Source: Hydractinia symbiolongicarpus
Taxonomy: Eukaryota > Cnidaria > Hydrozoa > Anthoathecata > Hydractiniidae
Reading direction: 5' to 3'
Length of the DNA stretch: 64,000 nt
Assembly: GCF_029227915.1 (NCBI RefSeq)
Contig: NC_079883.1
Span: 8,184,001-8,248,000 of the forward strand
Below, in pieces: positions 1 through 11,978 of the stretch (the stretch's first letter is position 1; the number at the start of each line of letters is the position of its first letter). A model generated the notes under the pieces. The model was not told where the DNA came from, made no database searches, and was given only the letters and a program-made list of their open reading frames with translations. A program made the position numbers and the translations under genes.

Positions 1-181
1 CATCTGGGTGAACTTGTTTCAAAACATTGTAGATGTAAATAGCATAACTTTCCTTTCTCTTTCTCTTGCGTTTCTTTTCACCAGTTCCACCAATCTTTCC
101 TCCTTTTTTGCCGGCTCTTTTTTCACCTTTCTTGGCTACTTTAGGTGCCTGTTTTCCTCCTTTAGCTGCTGCGTCAGACAT
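1..181 (-). CDS. H2B: Histone H2B, 5' part (unit 0)
   Basis: The window opens inside this gene. The start codon (complement of 179-181) and the first 60 codons are present; the rest lies to the left of the window. The visible protein matches the unit 2 H2B over the whole basic tail and the start of the histone fold. It is divergent from the H2A at 466. Confidence 0.97.
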   Translation of the reverse strand, partial: MSDAAAKGGKQAPKVAKKGEKRAGKKGGKIGGTGEKKRKRKRKESYAIYIYNVLKQVHPD

Positions 182-465
182 GGTTAAAAATTTTTGCTAC
201 TTAACTTGTAAATAAGCATTAAACTGCAAGTCAAAACTTTTTGTTTATAAGTAAAAAAATCGGATCGAATTCGATCCGAAAACGCCGATACGCAATTTAA
301 TTGGTTAAAAAAAAAATCTTTTGTTTAATACTTAATTATGATTGGTTAAAAAAACATGATTTCGATCCTATTTTTATGATGAAAAAACGAGTAAAGTTTA
401 TTTCGTTAACACTTACGTTAAATATTCGTACGTTTTTGTATTAACTTACAAATCAAATCGCAGTT
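182..465. promoter_or_regulatory. H2B/H2A divergent promoter (unit 0 to 1)
   Basis: Same 284 bp as the reference region 16168-16451. It includes the 20-bp palindrome (260-279) and the two ATTGGTTAAAA motifs. Confidence 0.85.
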
Positions 466-846
466 ATGTCTGGACGTGGAAAAGGTGGAAAAGCTAAGGC
501 TAAAGCCAAGACAAGATCCTCAAGAGCTGGACTTCAATTTCCAGTCGGTAGAGTGCATAGATTCCTTCGTAGAGGGCACTATGCTAACCGAATTGGATCT
601 GGAGCACCAGTTTACTTAGCAGCCGTCTTGGAATATTTATCTGCTGAGATATTGGAGTTGGCTGGTAACGCAGCAAGAGACAACAAAAAAGCTAGGATTA
701 TTCCAAGACATTTACAATTGGCTGTTCGTAATGATGAAGAATTAAACAAACTTTTGAGCGGTGTAACCATTGCAGCTGGTGGTGTTTTGCCAAACATTCA
801 AGCTGTCTTACTCCCAAAGAAGAACGACAAAGGACAGAAGAAGTAA
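466..846 (+). CDS. H2A: Histone H2A (unit 1)
   Basis: 126 aa, identical to the unit 3 copy at 10576-10956. The 3' stem-loop is at 869-884. This is the first complete gene in the window. Confidence 0.98.
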   Translation: MSGRGKGGKAKAKAKTRSSRAGLQFPVGRVHRFLRRGHYANRIGSGAPVYLAAVLEYLSAEILELAGNAARDNKKARIIPRHLQLAVRNDEELNKLLSGVTIAAGGVLPNIQAVLLPKKNDKGQKK

Positions 847-1043
847 ACCGCTACACTCAGAAAACAACGGCTATTTTTATAGCCACACATCTTTAAAAAA
901 ACATTGTTTTTTTCACAAAACTATAACCTTAAAGTCTAATAGATAATCCATGCATACGCCTTGTCCTAAGTAACTCAAAGAAATTAAATAAAAAAATTTG
1001 ATCACAACGTCAAAATAAATTGCACGTATTTGCACCTACTAAT

Positions 1044-1163
1044 GTCTACGGCCATACCACGATGAACACACCCGTTCTCGTCTGATCACGGAAGTTAAGC
1101 ATCGTCGGGCCGGGATAGTACTTGGATGGGGGACCGCCTGGGAACTCCCGGTGTCGTAGGCTT
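1044..1163 (+). rRNA. 5S rRNA: 5S ribosomal RNA (unit 1)
   Basis: Same sequence as the reference 5S at 11154-11273. A TTTT terminator follows at 1162-1165. The next 22 bp of spacer present elsewhere, which include a second CTTTTCATTT motif, are missing here. Confidence 0.97.
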
Positions 1164-1490
1164 TTCATTTTCATTTGCTGTGATATATTTCTTGTTATAA
1201 CAATTAAGGAACGTGGCGGTTGTTGAAAGTGTTTCCTATGACATTTTCCTACGACATTTTCAGGTGATAGTACGAGAAAAAAGAGCTTTCAAATGCATAC
1301 AAACTCGATCTATTGCCGATCATCCAATAACCCTGACGGAATGGCAAATAAAATAAAATTCCGCCGCCTTCCGAGGACTTATATCGCAATCACGTTTCGT
1401 AACAGCCAAGCGAGGTTTTACCTTAGCGTTTAAGTCACCACCGACATTTGGCCGCGCAACTTTTCTAAGCTCATTCATTTTGACTTAAGG

Positions 1491-1655
1491 AGGGGGCGAG
1501 CGCGGACGCAGGCCCCCACTACCAGAAATTGTACGGTCGAGTTACTGACGTTTGCAGTAATCGCAGAGGTCAGCCCAAGCGTAGTGCAATGCAAGAGCCT
1601 CACTCTGGAAGAAAACCCTCATTGATCAGTCTTTACTTCCCCGTCAGGTAAGTAT
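1491..1655 (-). ncRNA. U1: U1 snRNA (unit 1)
   Basis: Same as the reference U1 at 11623-11787. PSE-like motif at 1704-1712 and 3' box-like element at 1469-1484. Confidence 0.95.
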
Positions 1656-1846
1656 GAGTTGGAACTGCACCGTAGCATGAGGGTACCCTTCAAAGTTTGT
1701 TAATGCTTGTGGCTTGAGTGTGTTATAAACTGCCGTGTCGCGGGGCATAGGCTGTATTCTCCCCCAGTGTACGCGTTTTGTTCCCGCCGTAGACTATGCA
1801 GAGTGCCGTCGGAAAGAGGACTGCTATTATTCTTTTATTGCTTATG

Positions 1847-2032
1847 TGGGCCGCCATCGGTAATAGTGCAACACCAAGGCAACCCGTGGTCACGGCGTGA
1901 ATGAATCCACCTCCATGACCCAAGGCCAAAAATCAGATTAATATACTGACCATTCAGAGAATGGCCTACCAGATATTAAACTGATAAGAACAGATACTAC
2001 ACTTGATCTTAGCCATTAGGCCGAGAAGCGAT
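1847..2032 (-). ncRNA. U2: U2 snRNA (unit 1)
   Basis: Same as the reference U2 at 11979-12164. PSE-like motif at 2078-2086 and 3' box-like element at 1824-1840. Confidence 0.95.
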
Positions 2033-2354
2033 AAAGAACAAGCGTTGCCATGATAGGCATCGTCCACACACCGTAACTGCTTGTGGAGCATGTCACGTTA
2101 CTGTAAAGCTTACAACTGTCACCGCGTACGGATGGACGGCGACATAGTAAAAATCACGGCTGTTGATTTAGCCGTAGGATGGAGAGCGACTGTAGCGAGT
2201 GGATGGTAACTTACATGAATGCTAACAAAGGCGACGATACTAAGTGCGTGATATTACTTTCCAATATGTCTGCGTACATTCCGTTTATCAACGCATTACG
2301 CCAGAACGTGCGCGCGCGTTACACAGTAGACCATGCAGCCGAAATGCGACAGTG

Positions 2355-2427
2355 CGACCCTGCCAGGAGTCGAACCTGGAATCCCCTGATTCGTAGTCAG
2401 ATGCCTTATCCATTGGGCCACAGGGCC
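2355..2427 (-). tRNA. tRNA-Arg: tRNA-Arg(ACG) (unit 1)
   Basis: Same 73 nt as the reference tRNA at 12487-12559. The nearest downstream T-run is about 200 nt away (complement of 2149-2153). Confidence 0.96.
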
Positions 2428-3006
2428 ATGCTTATGACTTCGCCCCATCGTCATTTTGGCTTGCGCATTCGTTTTACTTACGACAGAATTCTTCGTGTTT
2501 GTAGCCATGAAAGAAAGGGACTTCTGTGAGTGAATTTTTTTACTGTGGTCTAATAAAAAAGTCGAAACGCAGTGCCCAATATATGAATTGCTCCTAATAG
2601 CCGGAAACAGGCCGTGTCGATGATGTAGGCCGACATACGCAACGCAAACCAAAGAACGCTTTATGAAAATCCTAACACGAGCGCGGAAGAAGCCCAAATT
2701 AACAGACTAGATGTAATGCTGAAGACCTCAAACTCCAGCAGCTTCTCTTGCAGACTATTGCGTCGTACTACAAATAAAAATTAACATGCTTTCGCATAGT
2801 CGCGGCACCCAAAACGGACATTATACGATGTACAGAAACACACATTTCTGTTTTCGCGCCAAATCAATTCCCGGGAGTGGTACTTTTACGTCCGCATACT
2901 TCGCACCGTCTTAAATTATATCTCATTTACACGGTAATGTTTAGTATACTTCTACTGTGATAACAAGCATCGTTTATCGTTGGATTGTTGTAAGAAAACA
3001 TTAAAA

Positions 3007-3558
3007 ATGAGTGAAGCAGCTTCTCCAAAGAAAATCGCACCCAAGAAGAAACCTGCTGCAAAGAAGACAGCTGATCACCCTAAATATGTGGACATGATCA
3101 AGGCTGCTATCGCTACCCTAAAGGAACGCGGTGGTTCATCTCGCCAAGCTATTACAAAATATATTCATGCAAATTACAAAGTTGCTGAAAACTCAGATCA
3201 TCATCTGAAAATGGCTCTTAAACGAGGAGTAACATCAGGCGATTTGATTCAAACTAAAGGCACTGGTGCTTCTGGATCATTCAAGCTAGGTCAGGTAAAA
3301 AAAGAAAAACCTAAGAAAAAGGCCGCAGCAAAAAAGCCAACGGCAAAGAAGCCTACTGCAAAGAAAAGTACACCAAAAAAGAAGCCAGCAAAGAAGAGCA
3401 CGCCAAAGAAAGCAGCAAAGAAGCCTGCCACAAAGAAAGCCTCGGCTAAGAAACCAGCAGCTAAGAAACCCACAAAGAAGCCTGTTGCTAAAAAACCTGC
3501 AGCAAAGAAGGTCAAAAAGACTCCCAAAAAGGCAGCAAAGAAGACCGCAAAAAAATAA
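3007..3558 (+). CDS. H1: Histone H1 (unit 1)
   Basis: 183 aa, identical to the unit 3 copy. An in-frame upstream ATG at 2980 is not chosen (see the unit 3 entry). H1 box AAACACA at 2836-2842; 3' stem-loop at 3591-3606. Confidence 0.97.
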   Translation: MSEAASPKKIAPKKKPAAKKTADHPKYVDMIKAAIATLKERGGSSRQAITKYIHANYKVAENSDHHLKMALKRGVTSGDLIQTKGTGASGSFKLGQVKKEKPKKKAAAKKPTAKKPTAKKSTPKKKPAKKSTPKKAAKKPATKKASAKKPAAKKPTKKPVAKKPAAKKVKKTPKKAAKKTAKK

Positions 3559-3919
3559 TTTGTGTGTATCTGGCTATTACATTAACAAACGGCTATTTTT
3601 ATAGCCACACATTTACAAAAAAACATTATCTTGGTACAAAGTTAAACTTGTTTAAGTCACTTAAACAGTTAAAAAAGAGTAAATTTAAGATTAGATTCCC
3701 TAAGTTTAAGTATTTTCGTTTTTAAATTTCTTATTTTCTTGCTTTTACTTTTCTTGCCCTTCATATTTTTAACATTGTCAAACTTTATGTAGCATAAAAT
3801 TTTTATGTAGCATAAAATTTAAACAGAAAGCAGGACAAAGTTTGATATAAAAAGCTAGCCGTAATATTTTTTATGGATGTGTGGCTATAAAAATAGCCGT
3901 TTTTTGTTTGGTAAGATGC

Positions 3920-4333
<414 letters not shown>

Positions 4334-4526
4334 TTAAGAAGTCGATGTAGTACGGATACACAAGACGGTCTAAAATGCACTATCGCGCCAAAGTTTTATT
4401 TCTCATATTGATTGACAGCTAAGGTTCAAAACAAACCATTTGATTGGTGCTAAGAAAGTAATTTCTGATTGGCTGCATAATGACATTACGCTCATTACTT
4501 TAACATTTTTATAAAATCTGTGTTTT

Positions 4527-5026
4527 NNNNNNNNNNNNNNNNNNNNNNNNNNNNNNNNNNNNNNNNNNNNNNNNNNNNNNNNNNNNNNNNNNNNNNNNNN
4601 NNNNNNNNNNNNNNNNNNNNNNNNNNNNNNNNNNNNNNNNNNNNNNNNNNNNNNNNNNNNNNNNNNNNNNNNNNNNNNNNNNNNNNNNNNNNNNNNNNNN
4701 NNNNNNNNNNNNNNNNNNNNNNNNNNNNNNNNNNNNNNNNNNNNNNNNNNNNNNNNNNNNNNNNNNNNNNNNNNNNNNNNNNNNNNNNNNNNNNNNNNNN
4801 NNNNNNNNNNNNNNNNNNNNNNNNNNNNNNNNNNNNNNNNNNNNNNNNNNNNNNNNNNNNNNNNNNNNNNNNNNNNNNNNNNNNNNNNNNNNNNNNNNNN
4901 NNNNNNNNNNNNNNNNNNNNNNNNNNNNNNNNNNNNNNNNNNNNNNNNNNNNNNNNNNNNNNNNNNNNNNNNNNNNNNNNNNNNNNNNNNNNNNNNNNNN
5001 NNNNNNNNNNNNNNNNNNNNNNNNNN
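4527..5026. other. Assembly gap (500 N)
   Basis: Exactly 500 Ns. The left flank stops in the H3/H4 promoter at the same site as 8781 in unit 2. The right flank resumes near the end of H2A, equivalent to 10906. An intact unit has about 2.12 kb there (H4, H2B, the H2B/H2A promoter and most of H2A), so the N length is a placeholder rather than a measurement. Confidence 0.97.
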
Positions 5027-5077
5027 ATTCAAGCTGTCTTACTCCCAAAGAAGAACGACAAAGGACAGAAGAAGTAA
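5027..5077 (+). CDS. H2A: Histone H2A, 3' end only (unit 2)
   Basis: Only the last 16 codons and the stop remain after the gap; they match the C-terminus of the other copies. The 3' stem-loop is intact at 5100-5115. The gene is probably whole in the genome and truncated only by the gap. Confidence 0.93.
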   Translation: MQAVLLPKKNDKGQKK

Positions 5078-5274
5078 ACCGCTACACTCAGAAAACAACG
5101 GCTATTTTTATAGCCACACATCTTTAAAAAAACATTGTTTTTTTCACAAAACTATAACCTTAAAGTCTAATAGATAATCCATGCATACGCCTTGTCCTAA
5201 GTAACTCAAAGAAATTAAATAAAAAAATTTGATCACAACGTCAAAATAAATTGCACGTATTTGCCCCTACTAAT

Positions 5275-5394
5275 GTCTACGGCCATACCACGATGAACAC
5301 ACCCGTTCTCGTCTGATCACGGAAGTTAAGCATCGTCGGGCCGGGATAGTACTTGGATGGGGGACCGCCTGGGAACTCCCGGTGTCGTAGGCTT
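5275..5394 (+). rRNA. 5S rRNA: 5S ribosomal RNA (unit 2)
   Basis: Identical to the reference 5S. The full spacer with the extra 22 bp is present. Confidence 0.97.
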
Positions 5395-5743
5395 TTCATT
5401 TTCATTTGTTGCCTTTTCATTTCAATGGTGCTGTGATATATTTCTTGTTATAACAATTAAGGAACGTGGCGGTTGTTGAAAGTGTTTCCTATGACATTTT
5501 CCTACGACATTTTCAGGTGATAGTACGAGAAAAAAGAGCTTTCAAATGCATACAAACTCGATCTATTGCCGATCATCCAATAACCCTGACGGAATGGCAA
5601 ATAAAATAAAATTCCGCCGCCTTCCGAGGACTTATATCGCAATCACGTTTCGTAACAGCCAAGCGAGGTTTTACCTTAGCGTTTAAGTCACCACCGACAT
5701 TTGGCCGCGCAACTTTTCTAAGCTCATTCATTTTGACTTAAGG

Positions 5744-5908
5744 AGGGGGCGAGCGCGGACGCAGGCCCCCACTACCAGAAATTGTACGGTCGAGTTACTG
5801 ACGTTTGCAGTAATCGCAGAGGTCAGCCCAAGCGTAGTGCAATGCAAGAGCCTCACTCTGGAAGAAAACCCTCATTGATCAGTCTTTACTTCCCCGTCAG
5901 GTAAGTAT
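5744..5908 (-). ncRNA. U1: U1 snRNA (unit 2)
   Basis: Same as the unit 3 copy, with the same PSE-like motif upstream and 3' box downstream. Confidence 0.95.
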
Positions 5909-6099
5909 GAGTTGGAACTGCACCGTAGCATGAGGGTACCCTTCAAAGTTTGTTAATGCTTGTGGCTTGAGTGTGTTATAAACTGCCGTGTCGCGGGGCA
6001 TAGGCTGTATTCTCCCCCAGTGTACGCGTTTTGTTCCCGCCGTAGACTATGCAGAGTGCCGTCGGAAAGAGGACTGCTATTATTCTTTTATTGCTTATG

Positions 6100-6285
6100 T
6101 GGGCCGCCATCGGTAATAGTGCAACACCAAGGCAACCCGTGGTCACGGCGTGAATGAATCCACCTCCATGACCCAAGGCCAAAAATCAGATTAATATACT
6201 GACCATTCAGAGAATGGCCTACCAGATATTAAACTGATAAGAACAGATACTACACTTGATCTTAGCCATTAGGCCGAGAAGCGAT
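6100..6285 (-). ncRNA. U2: U2 snRNA (unit 2)
   Basis: Same as the unit 3 copy. Confidence 0.95.
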
Positions 6286-6607
6286 AAAGAACAAGCGTTG
6301 CCATGATAGGCATCGTCCACACACCGTAACTGCTTGTGGAGCATGTCACGTTACTGTAAAGCTTACAACTGTCACCGCGTACGGATGGACGGCGACATAG
6401 TAAAAATCACGGCTGTTGATTTAGCCGTAGGATGGAGAGCGACTGTAGCGAGTGGATGGTAACTTACATGAATGCTAACAAAGGCGACGATACTAAGTGC
6501 GTGATATTACTTTCCAATATGACTGCGTACATTCCGTTTATCAACGCATTACGCCAGAACGTGCGCGCGCGTTACACAGTAGACCATGCAGCCGAAATGC
6601 GACAGTG

Positions 6608-6680
6608 CGACCCTGCCAGGAGTCGAACCTGGAATCCCCTGATTCGTAGTCAGATGCCTTATCCATTGGGCCACAGGGCC
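6608..6680 (-). tRNA. tRNA-Arg: tRNA-Arg(ACG) (unit 2)
   Basis: Same as the unit 3 copy. Confidence 0.96.
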
Positions 6681-7261
6681 ATGCTTATGACTTCGCCCCA
6701 TCGTTATTTTGGCTTGCGCATTCGTTTTACTTACGACAGAATTCTTCGTGTTTGTAGCCATGAAAGAAAGGGACTTCTGTGAGTGAATTTTTTTACTGTG
6801 GTCTAATAAAAAAGTCGAAACGCAGTGCCCAATATATGAATTGCTCCTAATAGCCGGAAACAGGCCGTGTCGATGATGTAGGCCGACATACGCAACGCAA
6901 ACCAAAGAACGCTTTATGAAAATCCTAACACGGGCGCGGAAGAAGCCCAAATTAACAGAGTAGATGTAATGCTGAAGACCTCAAACTCCAGCAGCTTCTC
7001 TTTCAGACTATTGCGTCGTGCTACAAATAAAAATTAACATGCTTTCGCATATAGTCGCGGCACCCAAAACGGACATTATACGATGTACAGAAACACACAT
7101 TTCTGTTTTCGCGCCAAATCAATTCCCGGGAGTGGTACTTTTACGTCCGCATACTTCGCACCGTCTTAAATTATATCTCATTTACACGGTAATGTTTAGT
7201 ATACTTCTACTGTGATAACAAGCATCGTTTATCGTTGGATTGTTGTAAGAAAACATTAAAA

Positions 7262-7813
7262 ATGAGTGAAGCAGCTTCTCCAAAGAAAATCGCACCCAAG
7301 AAGAAACCTGCTGCAAAGAAGACAGCTGATCACCCTAAATATGTGGACATGATCAAGGCTGCTATCGCTACCCTAAAGGAACGCGGTGGTTCATCTCGCC
7401 AAGCTATTACAAAATATATTCATGCAAATTACAAAGTTGCTGAAAACTCAGATCATCATCTGAAAATGGCTCTTAAACGAGGAGTAACATCAGGCGATTT
7501 GATTCAAACTAAAGGCACTGGTGCTTCTGGATCATTCAAGCTAGGTCAGGTAAAAAAAGAAAAACCTAAGAAAAAGGCCGCAGCAAAAAAGCCAACGGCA
7601 AAGAAGCCTACTGCAAAGAAAAGTACACCAAAAAAGAAGCCAGCAAAGAAGAGCACGCCAAAGAAAGCAGCAAAGAAGCCTGCCACAAAGAAAGCCTCGG
7701 CTAAGAAACCAGCAGCTAAGAAACCCACAAAGAAGCCTGTTGCTAAAAAACCTGCAGCAAAGAAGGTCAAAAAGACTCCCAAAAAGGCAGCAAAGAAGAC
7801 CGCAAAAAAATAA
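7262..7813 (+). CDS. H1: Histone H1 (unit 2)
   Basis: 183 aa, identical to the unit 3 copy. 3' stem-loop at 7846-7861. Confidence 0.97.
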   Translation: MSEAASPKKIAPKKKPAAKKTADHPKYVDMIKAAIATLKERGGSSRQAITKYIHANYKVAENSDHHLKMALKRGVTSGDLIQTKGTGASGSFKLGQVKKEKPKKKAAAKKPTAKKPTAKKSTPKKKPAKKSTPKKAAKKPATKKASAKKPAAKKPTKKPVAKKPAAKKVKKTPKKAAKKTAKK

Positions 7814-8174
7814 TTTGTGTGTATCTGGCTATTACATTAACAAACGGCTATTTTTATAGCCACACATTTACAAAAAAACATTATCTTGGTACAAAGTTAA
7901 ACTTGTTTAAGTCACTTAAACAGTTAAAAAAGAGTAATTTTAAGATTAGATTCCCTAAGTTTAAGTATTTTCGTTTTTAAATTTCTTATTTTCTTGCTTT
8001 TACTTTTCTTGCCCTTCATATTTTTAACATTGTCAAACTTTATGTAGCATAAAATTTTTATGTAGCATAAAATTTAAACAGAAAGCAGAACAAAGTTTGA
8101 TATAAAAAGCTAGCCGTAATATTTTTTATGGATGTGTGGCTATAAAAATAGCCGTTTTTTGTTTGGTAAGATGC

Positions 8175-8588
<414 letters not shown>

Positions 8589-9067
8589 TTAAGAAGTCGA
8601 TGTAGTACGGATACACAAGACGGTCTAAAATGCACTATCGCGCCAAAGTTTTATTTCTCATATTGATTGACAGCTAAGGTTCAAAACAAACCATTTGATT
8701 GGTGCTAAGAAAGTAATTTCTGATTGGCTGCATAATGACATTACGCTCATTACTTTAACATTTTTATAAAATCTGTGTTTTTTGGCTACGGGGAAAACGG
8801 CTGTATCTTCTGATACACAAAAGCTTTTGACTTTTTTTTTTTTTAGTAAGTAGCAGAAGGTTTGGCGAATTCCAACGATGCCAAATTTATTGCCTTACTG
8901 AAACATTAAGACCACGAATTTTTAAAAAAACTACAGTTTTACTTAAAAAAATGTACAAAATGTTCGGAACATTTTGTAATGACGCAACTCTATTGGTTAA
9001 TTAGGGTGTTTCCACGAGCAGTAGGTAATTTTATGGCCTCTTTTTAAAGCTGTCTGAATTCTGTTAA

Positions 9068-9424
<357 letters not shown>

Positions 9425-9886
9425 GCGTTGTCATTGCTCAACAAAAACGGCTATTTTTATAGCCACAAATCTTTTAAAACATTACTTTGTGCACGCTTCC
9501 AAATTACACAATGTGTAAAGTCTTGTCACAGTTACATTTATTGCTATACGATACTATGTCATATATGACACAAAAAAAATTTAGAAATACTTTGTAGGGT
9601 TAATTTGCCTGGGAGTGTTTCCGTGAAAAGCTGGGTTAAGTTAAATGTAAGCAATAACATGGATCAATGTACTTGTCTTTTCTGCAAGTACAGCTAATAA
9701 TACGTATGAAAAGTGAAGCTAATCCACACACACACATGGGGAAGTATTTTAAATGTAGGCTAGTGTTCTTAAGCACATTATTTAGAAGTTTTATTAACTT
9801 CGGTTAACTTGTAGTGACGCCAAGTAAATGTTTTTTTAAAGATGTGTGGTCTTAAAAAAGACCGTTTGTGTTTGGTAGACGTTGGT

Positions 9887-10291
9887 TTACTTGCTGCTTG
9901 TGTATTTTGTGACGGCTTTTGTTCCTTCACTGACTGCGTGTTTTGCAAGTTCTCCAGGCAAGAGAAGACGTACTGCGGTTTGAATTTCACGAGAAGAGAT
10001 GGTCGACTTTTTGTTTTGAAGAGCCAAACGCGAAGCTTCGGAAGCAATGCGCTCAAAGATGTCGTTGACAAATGAGTTCATGATGCTCATAGCTTTGCTT
10101 GAAACTCCGACATCTGGGTGAACTTGTTTCAAAACATTGTAGATGTAAATAGCATAACTTTCCTTTCTCTTTCTCTTGCGTTTCTTTTCACCAGTTCCAC
10201 CAATCTTTCCTCCTTTTTTGCCGGCTCTTTTTTCACCTTTCTTGGCTACTTTAGGTGCCTGTTTTCCTCCTTTAGCTGCTGCGTCAGACAT
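9887..10291 (-). CDS. H2B: Histone H2B (unit 2)
   Basis: 134 aa, identical to the unit 3 copy. Stem-loop is the complement of 9848-9863. Confidence 0.98.
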   Translation of the reverse strand: MSDAAAKGGKQAPKVAKKGEKRAGKKGGKIGGTGEKKRKRKRKESYAIYIYNVLKQVHPDVGVSSKAMSIMNSFVNDIFERIASEASRLALQNKKSTISSREIQTAVRLLLPGELAKHAVSEGTKAVTKYTSSK

Positions 10292-10575
10292 GGTTAAAAA
10301 TTTTTGCTACTTAACTTGTAAATAAGCATTAAACTGCAAGTCAAAACTTTTTGTTTATAAGTAAAAAAATCGGATCGAATTCGATCCGAAAACGCCGATA
10401 CGCAATTTAATTGGTTAAAAAAAAAATCTTTTGTTTAATACTTAATTATGATTGGTTAAAAAAACATGATTTCGATCCTATTTTTATGATGAAAAAACGA
10501 GTAAAGTTTATTTCGTTAACACTTACGTTAAATATTCGTACGTTTTTGTATTAACTTACAAATCAAATCGCAGTT

Positions 10576-10956
10576 ATGTCTGGACGTGGAAAAGGTGGAA
10601 AAGCTAAGGCTAAAGCCAAGACAAGATCCTCAAGAGCTGGACTTCAATTTCCAGTCGGTAGAGTGCATAGATTCCTTCGTAGAGGGCACTATGCTAACCG
10701 AATTGGATCTGGAGCACCAGTTTACTTAGCAGCCGTCTTGGAATATTTATCTGCTGAGATATTGGAGTTGGCTGGTAACGCAGCAAGAGACAACAAAAAA
10801 GCTAGGATTATTCCAAGACATTTACAATTGGCTGTTCGTAATGATGAAGAATTAAACAAACTTTTGAGCGGTGTAACCATTGCAGCTGGTGGTGTTTTGC
10901 CAAACATTCAAGCTGTCTTACTCCCAAAGAAGAACGACAAAGGACAGAAGAAGTAA
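10576..10956 (+). CDS. H2A: Histone H2A, canonical (unit 3, reference)
   Basis: Core histone that dimerises with H2B in the nucleosome. 126 aa with Met, close to the usual animal length. The N-terminal tail [14 protein letters not shown] is rich in acetylatable lysines. The fold follows from about residue 17 ([15 protein letters not shown]). [13 protein letters not shown] and NDEELN carry the acidic-patch residues, and the end is [13 protein letters not shown]. The C-terminus NDKGQKK has no SQ-E/D-aromatic motif, so this is not H2A.X; the canonical docking sequence also argues against H2A.Z. Intronless. Divergent from H2B with 284 bp between start codons. Ends in a stem-loop and no close poly(A) signal, as expected for S-phase histone mRNA. 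The start was chosen by the MSGRGK consensus. Confidence 0.98.
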   Translation: MSGRGKGGKAKAKAKTRSSRAGLQFPVGRVHRFLRRGHYANRIGSGAPVYLAAVLEYLSAEILELAGNAARDNKKARIIPRHLQLAVRNDEELNKLLSGVTIAAGGVLPNIQAVLLPKKNDKGQKK

Positions 10957-10978
10957 ACCGCTACACTCAGAAAACAAC

Positions 10979-11015
10979 GGCTATTTTTATAGCCACACAT
11001 CTTTAAAAAAACATT
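10979..11015 (+). promoter_or_regulatory. H2A mRNA 3' stem-loop and downstream element
   Basis: The stem GGCTAT/ATAGCC with a TTTT loop (10979-10994), preceded by AACAAC and followed by ACACA, matches the metazoan histone stem-loop bound by SLBP. The A-rich AAAAAAACATT begins 11 nt after the stem (11005-11015) and is the likely U7-pairing downstream element. AATAAA-like motifs about 140 nt past the stop could act as backup poly(A) sites. Confidence 0.93.
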
Positions 11016-11153
11016 GTTTTTTTCACAAAACTATAACCTTAAAGTCTAATAGATAATCCATGCATACGCCTTGTCCTAAGTAACTCAAAGAAATTAAATA
11101 AAAAAATTTGATCACAACGTCAAAATAAATTGCACGTATTTGCCCCTACTAAT

Positions 11154-11273
11154 GTCTACGGCCATACCACGATGAACACACCCGTTCTCGTCTGATCACG
11201 GAAGTTAAGCATCGTCGGGCCGGGATAGTACTTGGATGGGGGACCGCCTGGGAACTCCCGGTGTCGTAGGCTT
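11154..11273 (+). rRNA. 5S rRNA: 5S ribosomal RNA (unit 3, reference)
   Basis: RNA of the large ribosomal subunit, made by Pol III. The 120 nt start GTCTACGGCCATACCACG and end at GTCGTAGGC, which pairs with the 5' end to close helix I. The Box A region GGAAGTTAAGCATCG and the Box C region TACTTGGATGG...ACCGCCTGGG, which together form the internal TFIIIA-binding control region, are recognisable. A TTTT terminator overlaps the 3' end (11272-11275), with a second CCTTTTC about 20 nt on. Same strand as H2A, 197 bp after its stop codon. End positions are accurate to about 2 nt. Confidence 0.97.
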
Positions 11274-11622
11274 TTCATTTTCATTTGTTGCCTTTTCATT
11301 TCAATGGTGCTGTGATATATTTCTTGTTATAACAATTAAGGAACGTGGCGGTTGTTGAAAGTGTTTCCTATGACATTTTCCTACGACATTTTCAGGTGAT
11401 AGTACGAGAAAAAAGAGCTTTCAAATGCATACAAACTCGATCTATTGCCGATCATCCAATAACCCTGACGGAATGGCAAATAAAATAAAATTCCGCCGCC
11501 TTCCGAGGACTTATATCGCAATCACGTTTCGTAACAGCCAAGCGAGGTTTTACCTTAGCGTTTAAGTCACCACCGACATTTGGCCGCGCAACTTTTCTAA
11601 GCTCATTCATTTTGACTTAAGG
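11274..11622. other. 5S-U1 spacer
   Basis: 349 bp with no convincing gene. It holds two CTTTTCATTT motifs just after 5S, of which unit 1 has lost the second. A 13-bp tandem repeat CCTAYGACATTTT lies at 11367-11379 and 11380-11392. A weak hairpin CGGAAT/ATTCCG has arms at 11469-11474 and 11490-11495. The right end contains the U1 3' box. I see no Sm site, PSE-like motif or Pol III boxes that would support another RNA gene. Confidence 0.7.
11601..11616 (-). promoter_or_regulatory. U1 snRNA 3' box-like element
   Basis: Reads GTCAAAATGAATGAGC on the minus strand, starting 7 nt past the U1 3' end. The U2 gene has a similar A-rich GAAT element at the same distance. snRNA 3' boxes direct Integrator-dependent 3' end formation; this assignment rests on position and on the similarity between the two genes. 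Confidence 0.6.
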
Positions 11623-11787
11623 AGGGGGCGAGCGCGGACGCAGGCCCCCACTACCAGAAATTGTACGGTCGAGTTACTGACGTTTGCAGTAATCGCAGAG
11701 GTCAGCCCAAGCGTAGTGCAATGCAAGAGCCTCACTCTGGAAGAAAACCCTCATTGATCAGTCTTTACTTCCCCGTCAGGTAAGTAT
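11623..11787 (-). ncRNA. U1: U1 snRNA (unit 3, reference)
   Basis: Spliceosomal RNA that base-pairs with 5' splice sites. 165 nt against 164 in human. The 5' end ATACTTACCTG is the 5' splice-site recognition sequence. Loop I GATCAATGAGG corresponds to the U1-70K site. Loop II contains ATTGCAC, the U1A site. The Sm site reads AATTTCTGG. It ends in the GC-rich stem-loop IV (GGGGGCC TGCGTCCGCGC CCCCC region). Transcribed by Pol II from a PSE-type promoter (motif at 11836-11844). Lies 3' to 3' against 5S and in tandem with U2. The 3' end is accurate to about 3 nt. Confidence 0.96.
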
Positions 11788-11835
11788 GAGTTGGAACTGC
11801 ACCGTAGCATGAGGGTACCCTTCAAAGTTTGTTAA

Positions 11836-11844
11836 TGCTTGTGG
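11836..11844 (-). promoter_or_regulatory. U1 PSE-like motif
   Basis: CCACAAGCA on the minus strand, 49-57 bp upstream of the U1 5' end, where animal snRNA proximal sequence elements lie. The identical 9-mer is at nearly the same distance from U2 (12210-12218). I found it upstream of no other gene in the unit. Confidence 0.65.
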
Positions 11845-11955
11845 CTTGAGTGTGTTATAAACTGCCGTGTCGCGGGGCATAGGCTGTATTCTCCCCCAGT
11901 GTACGCGTTTTGTTCCCGCCGTAGACTATGCAGAGTGCCGTCGGAAAGAGGACTG

Positions 11956-11972
11956 CTATTATTCTTTTATTG
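11956..11972 (-). promoter_or_regulatory. U2 snRNA 3' box-like element
   Basis: CAATAAAAGAATAATAG on the minus strand, starting 7 nt beyond the U2 3' end. It resembles the U1 element at the same spacing. In unit 5 one base within it is changed (23719). Confidence 0.6.
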
Positions 11973-11978
11973 CTTATG

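Noticed and set aside
10576-10956. H2A.X or H2A.Z identity
   Set aside because: The C-terminus NDKGQKK lacks SQ-E/D-aromatic, and the docking region is canonical.
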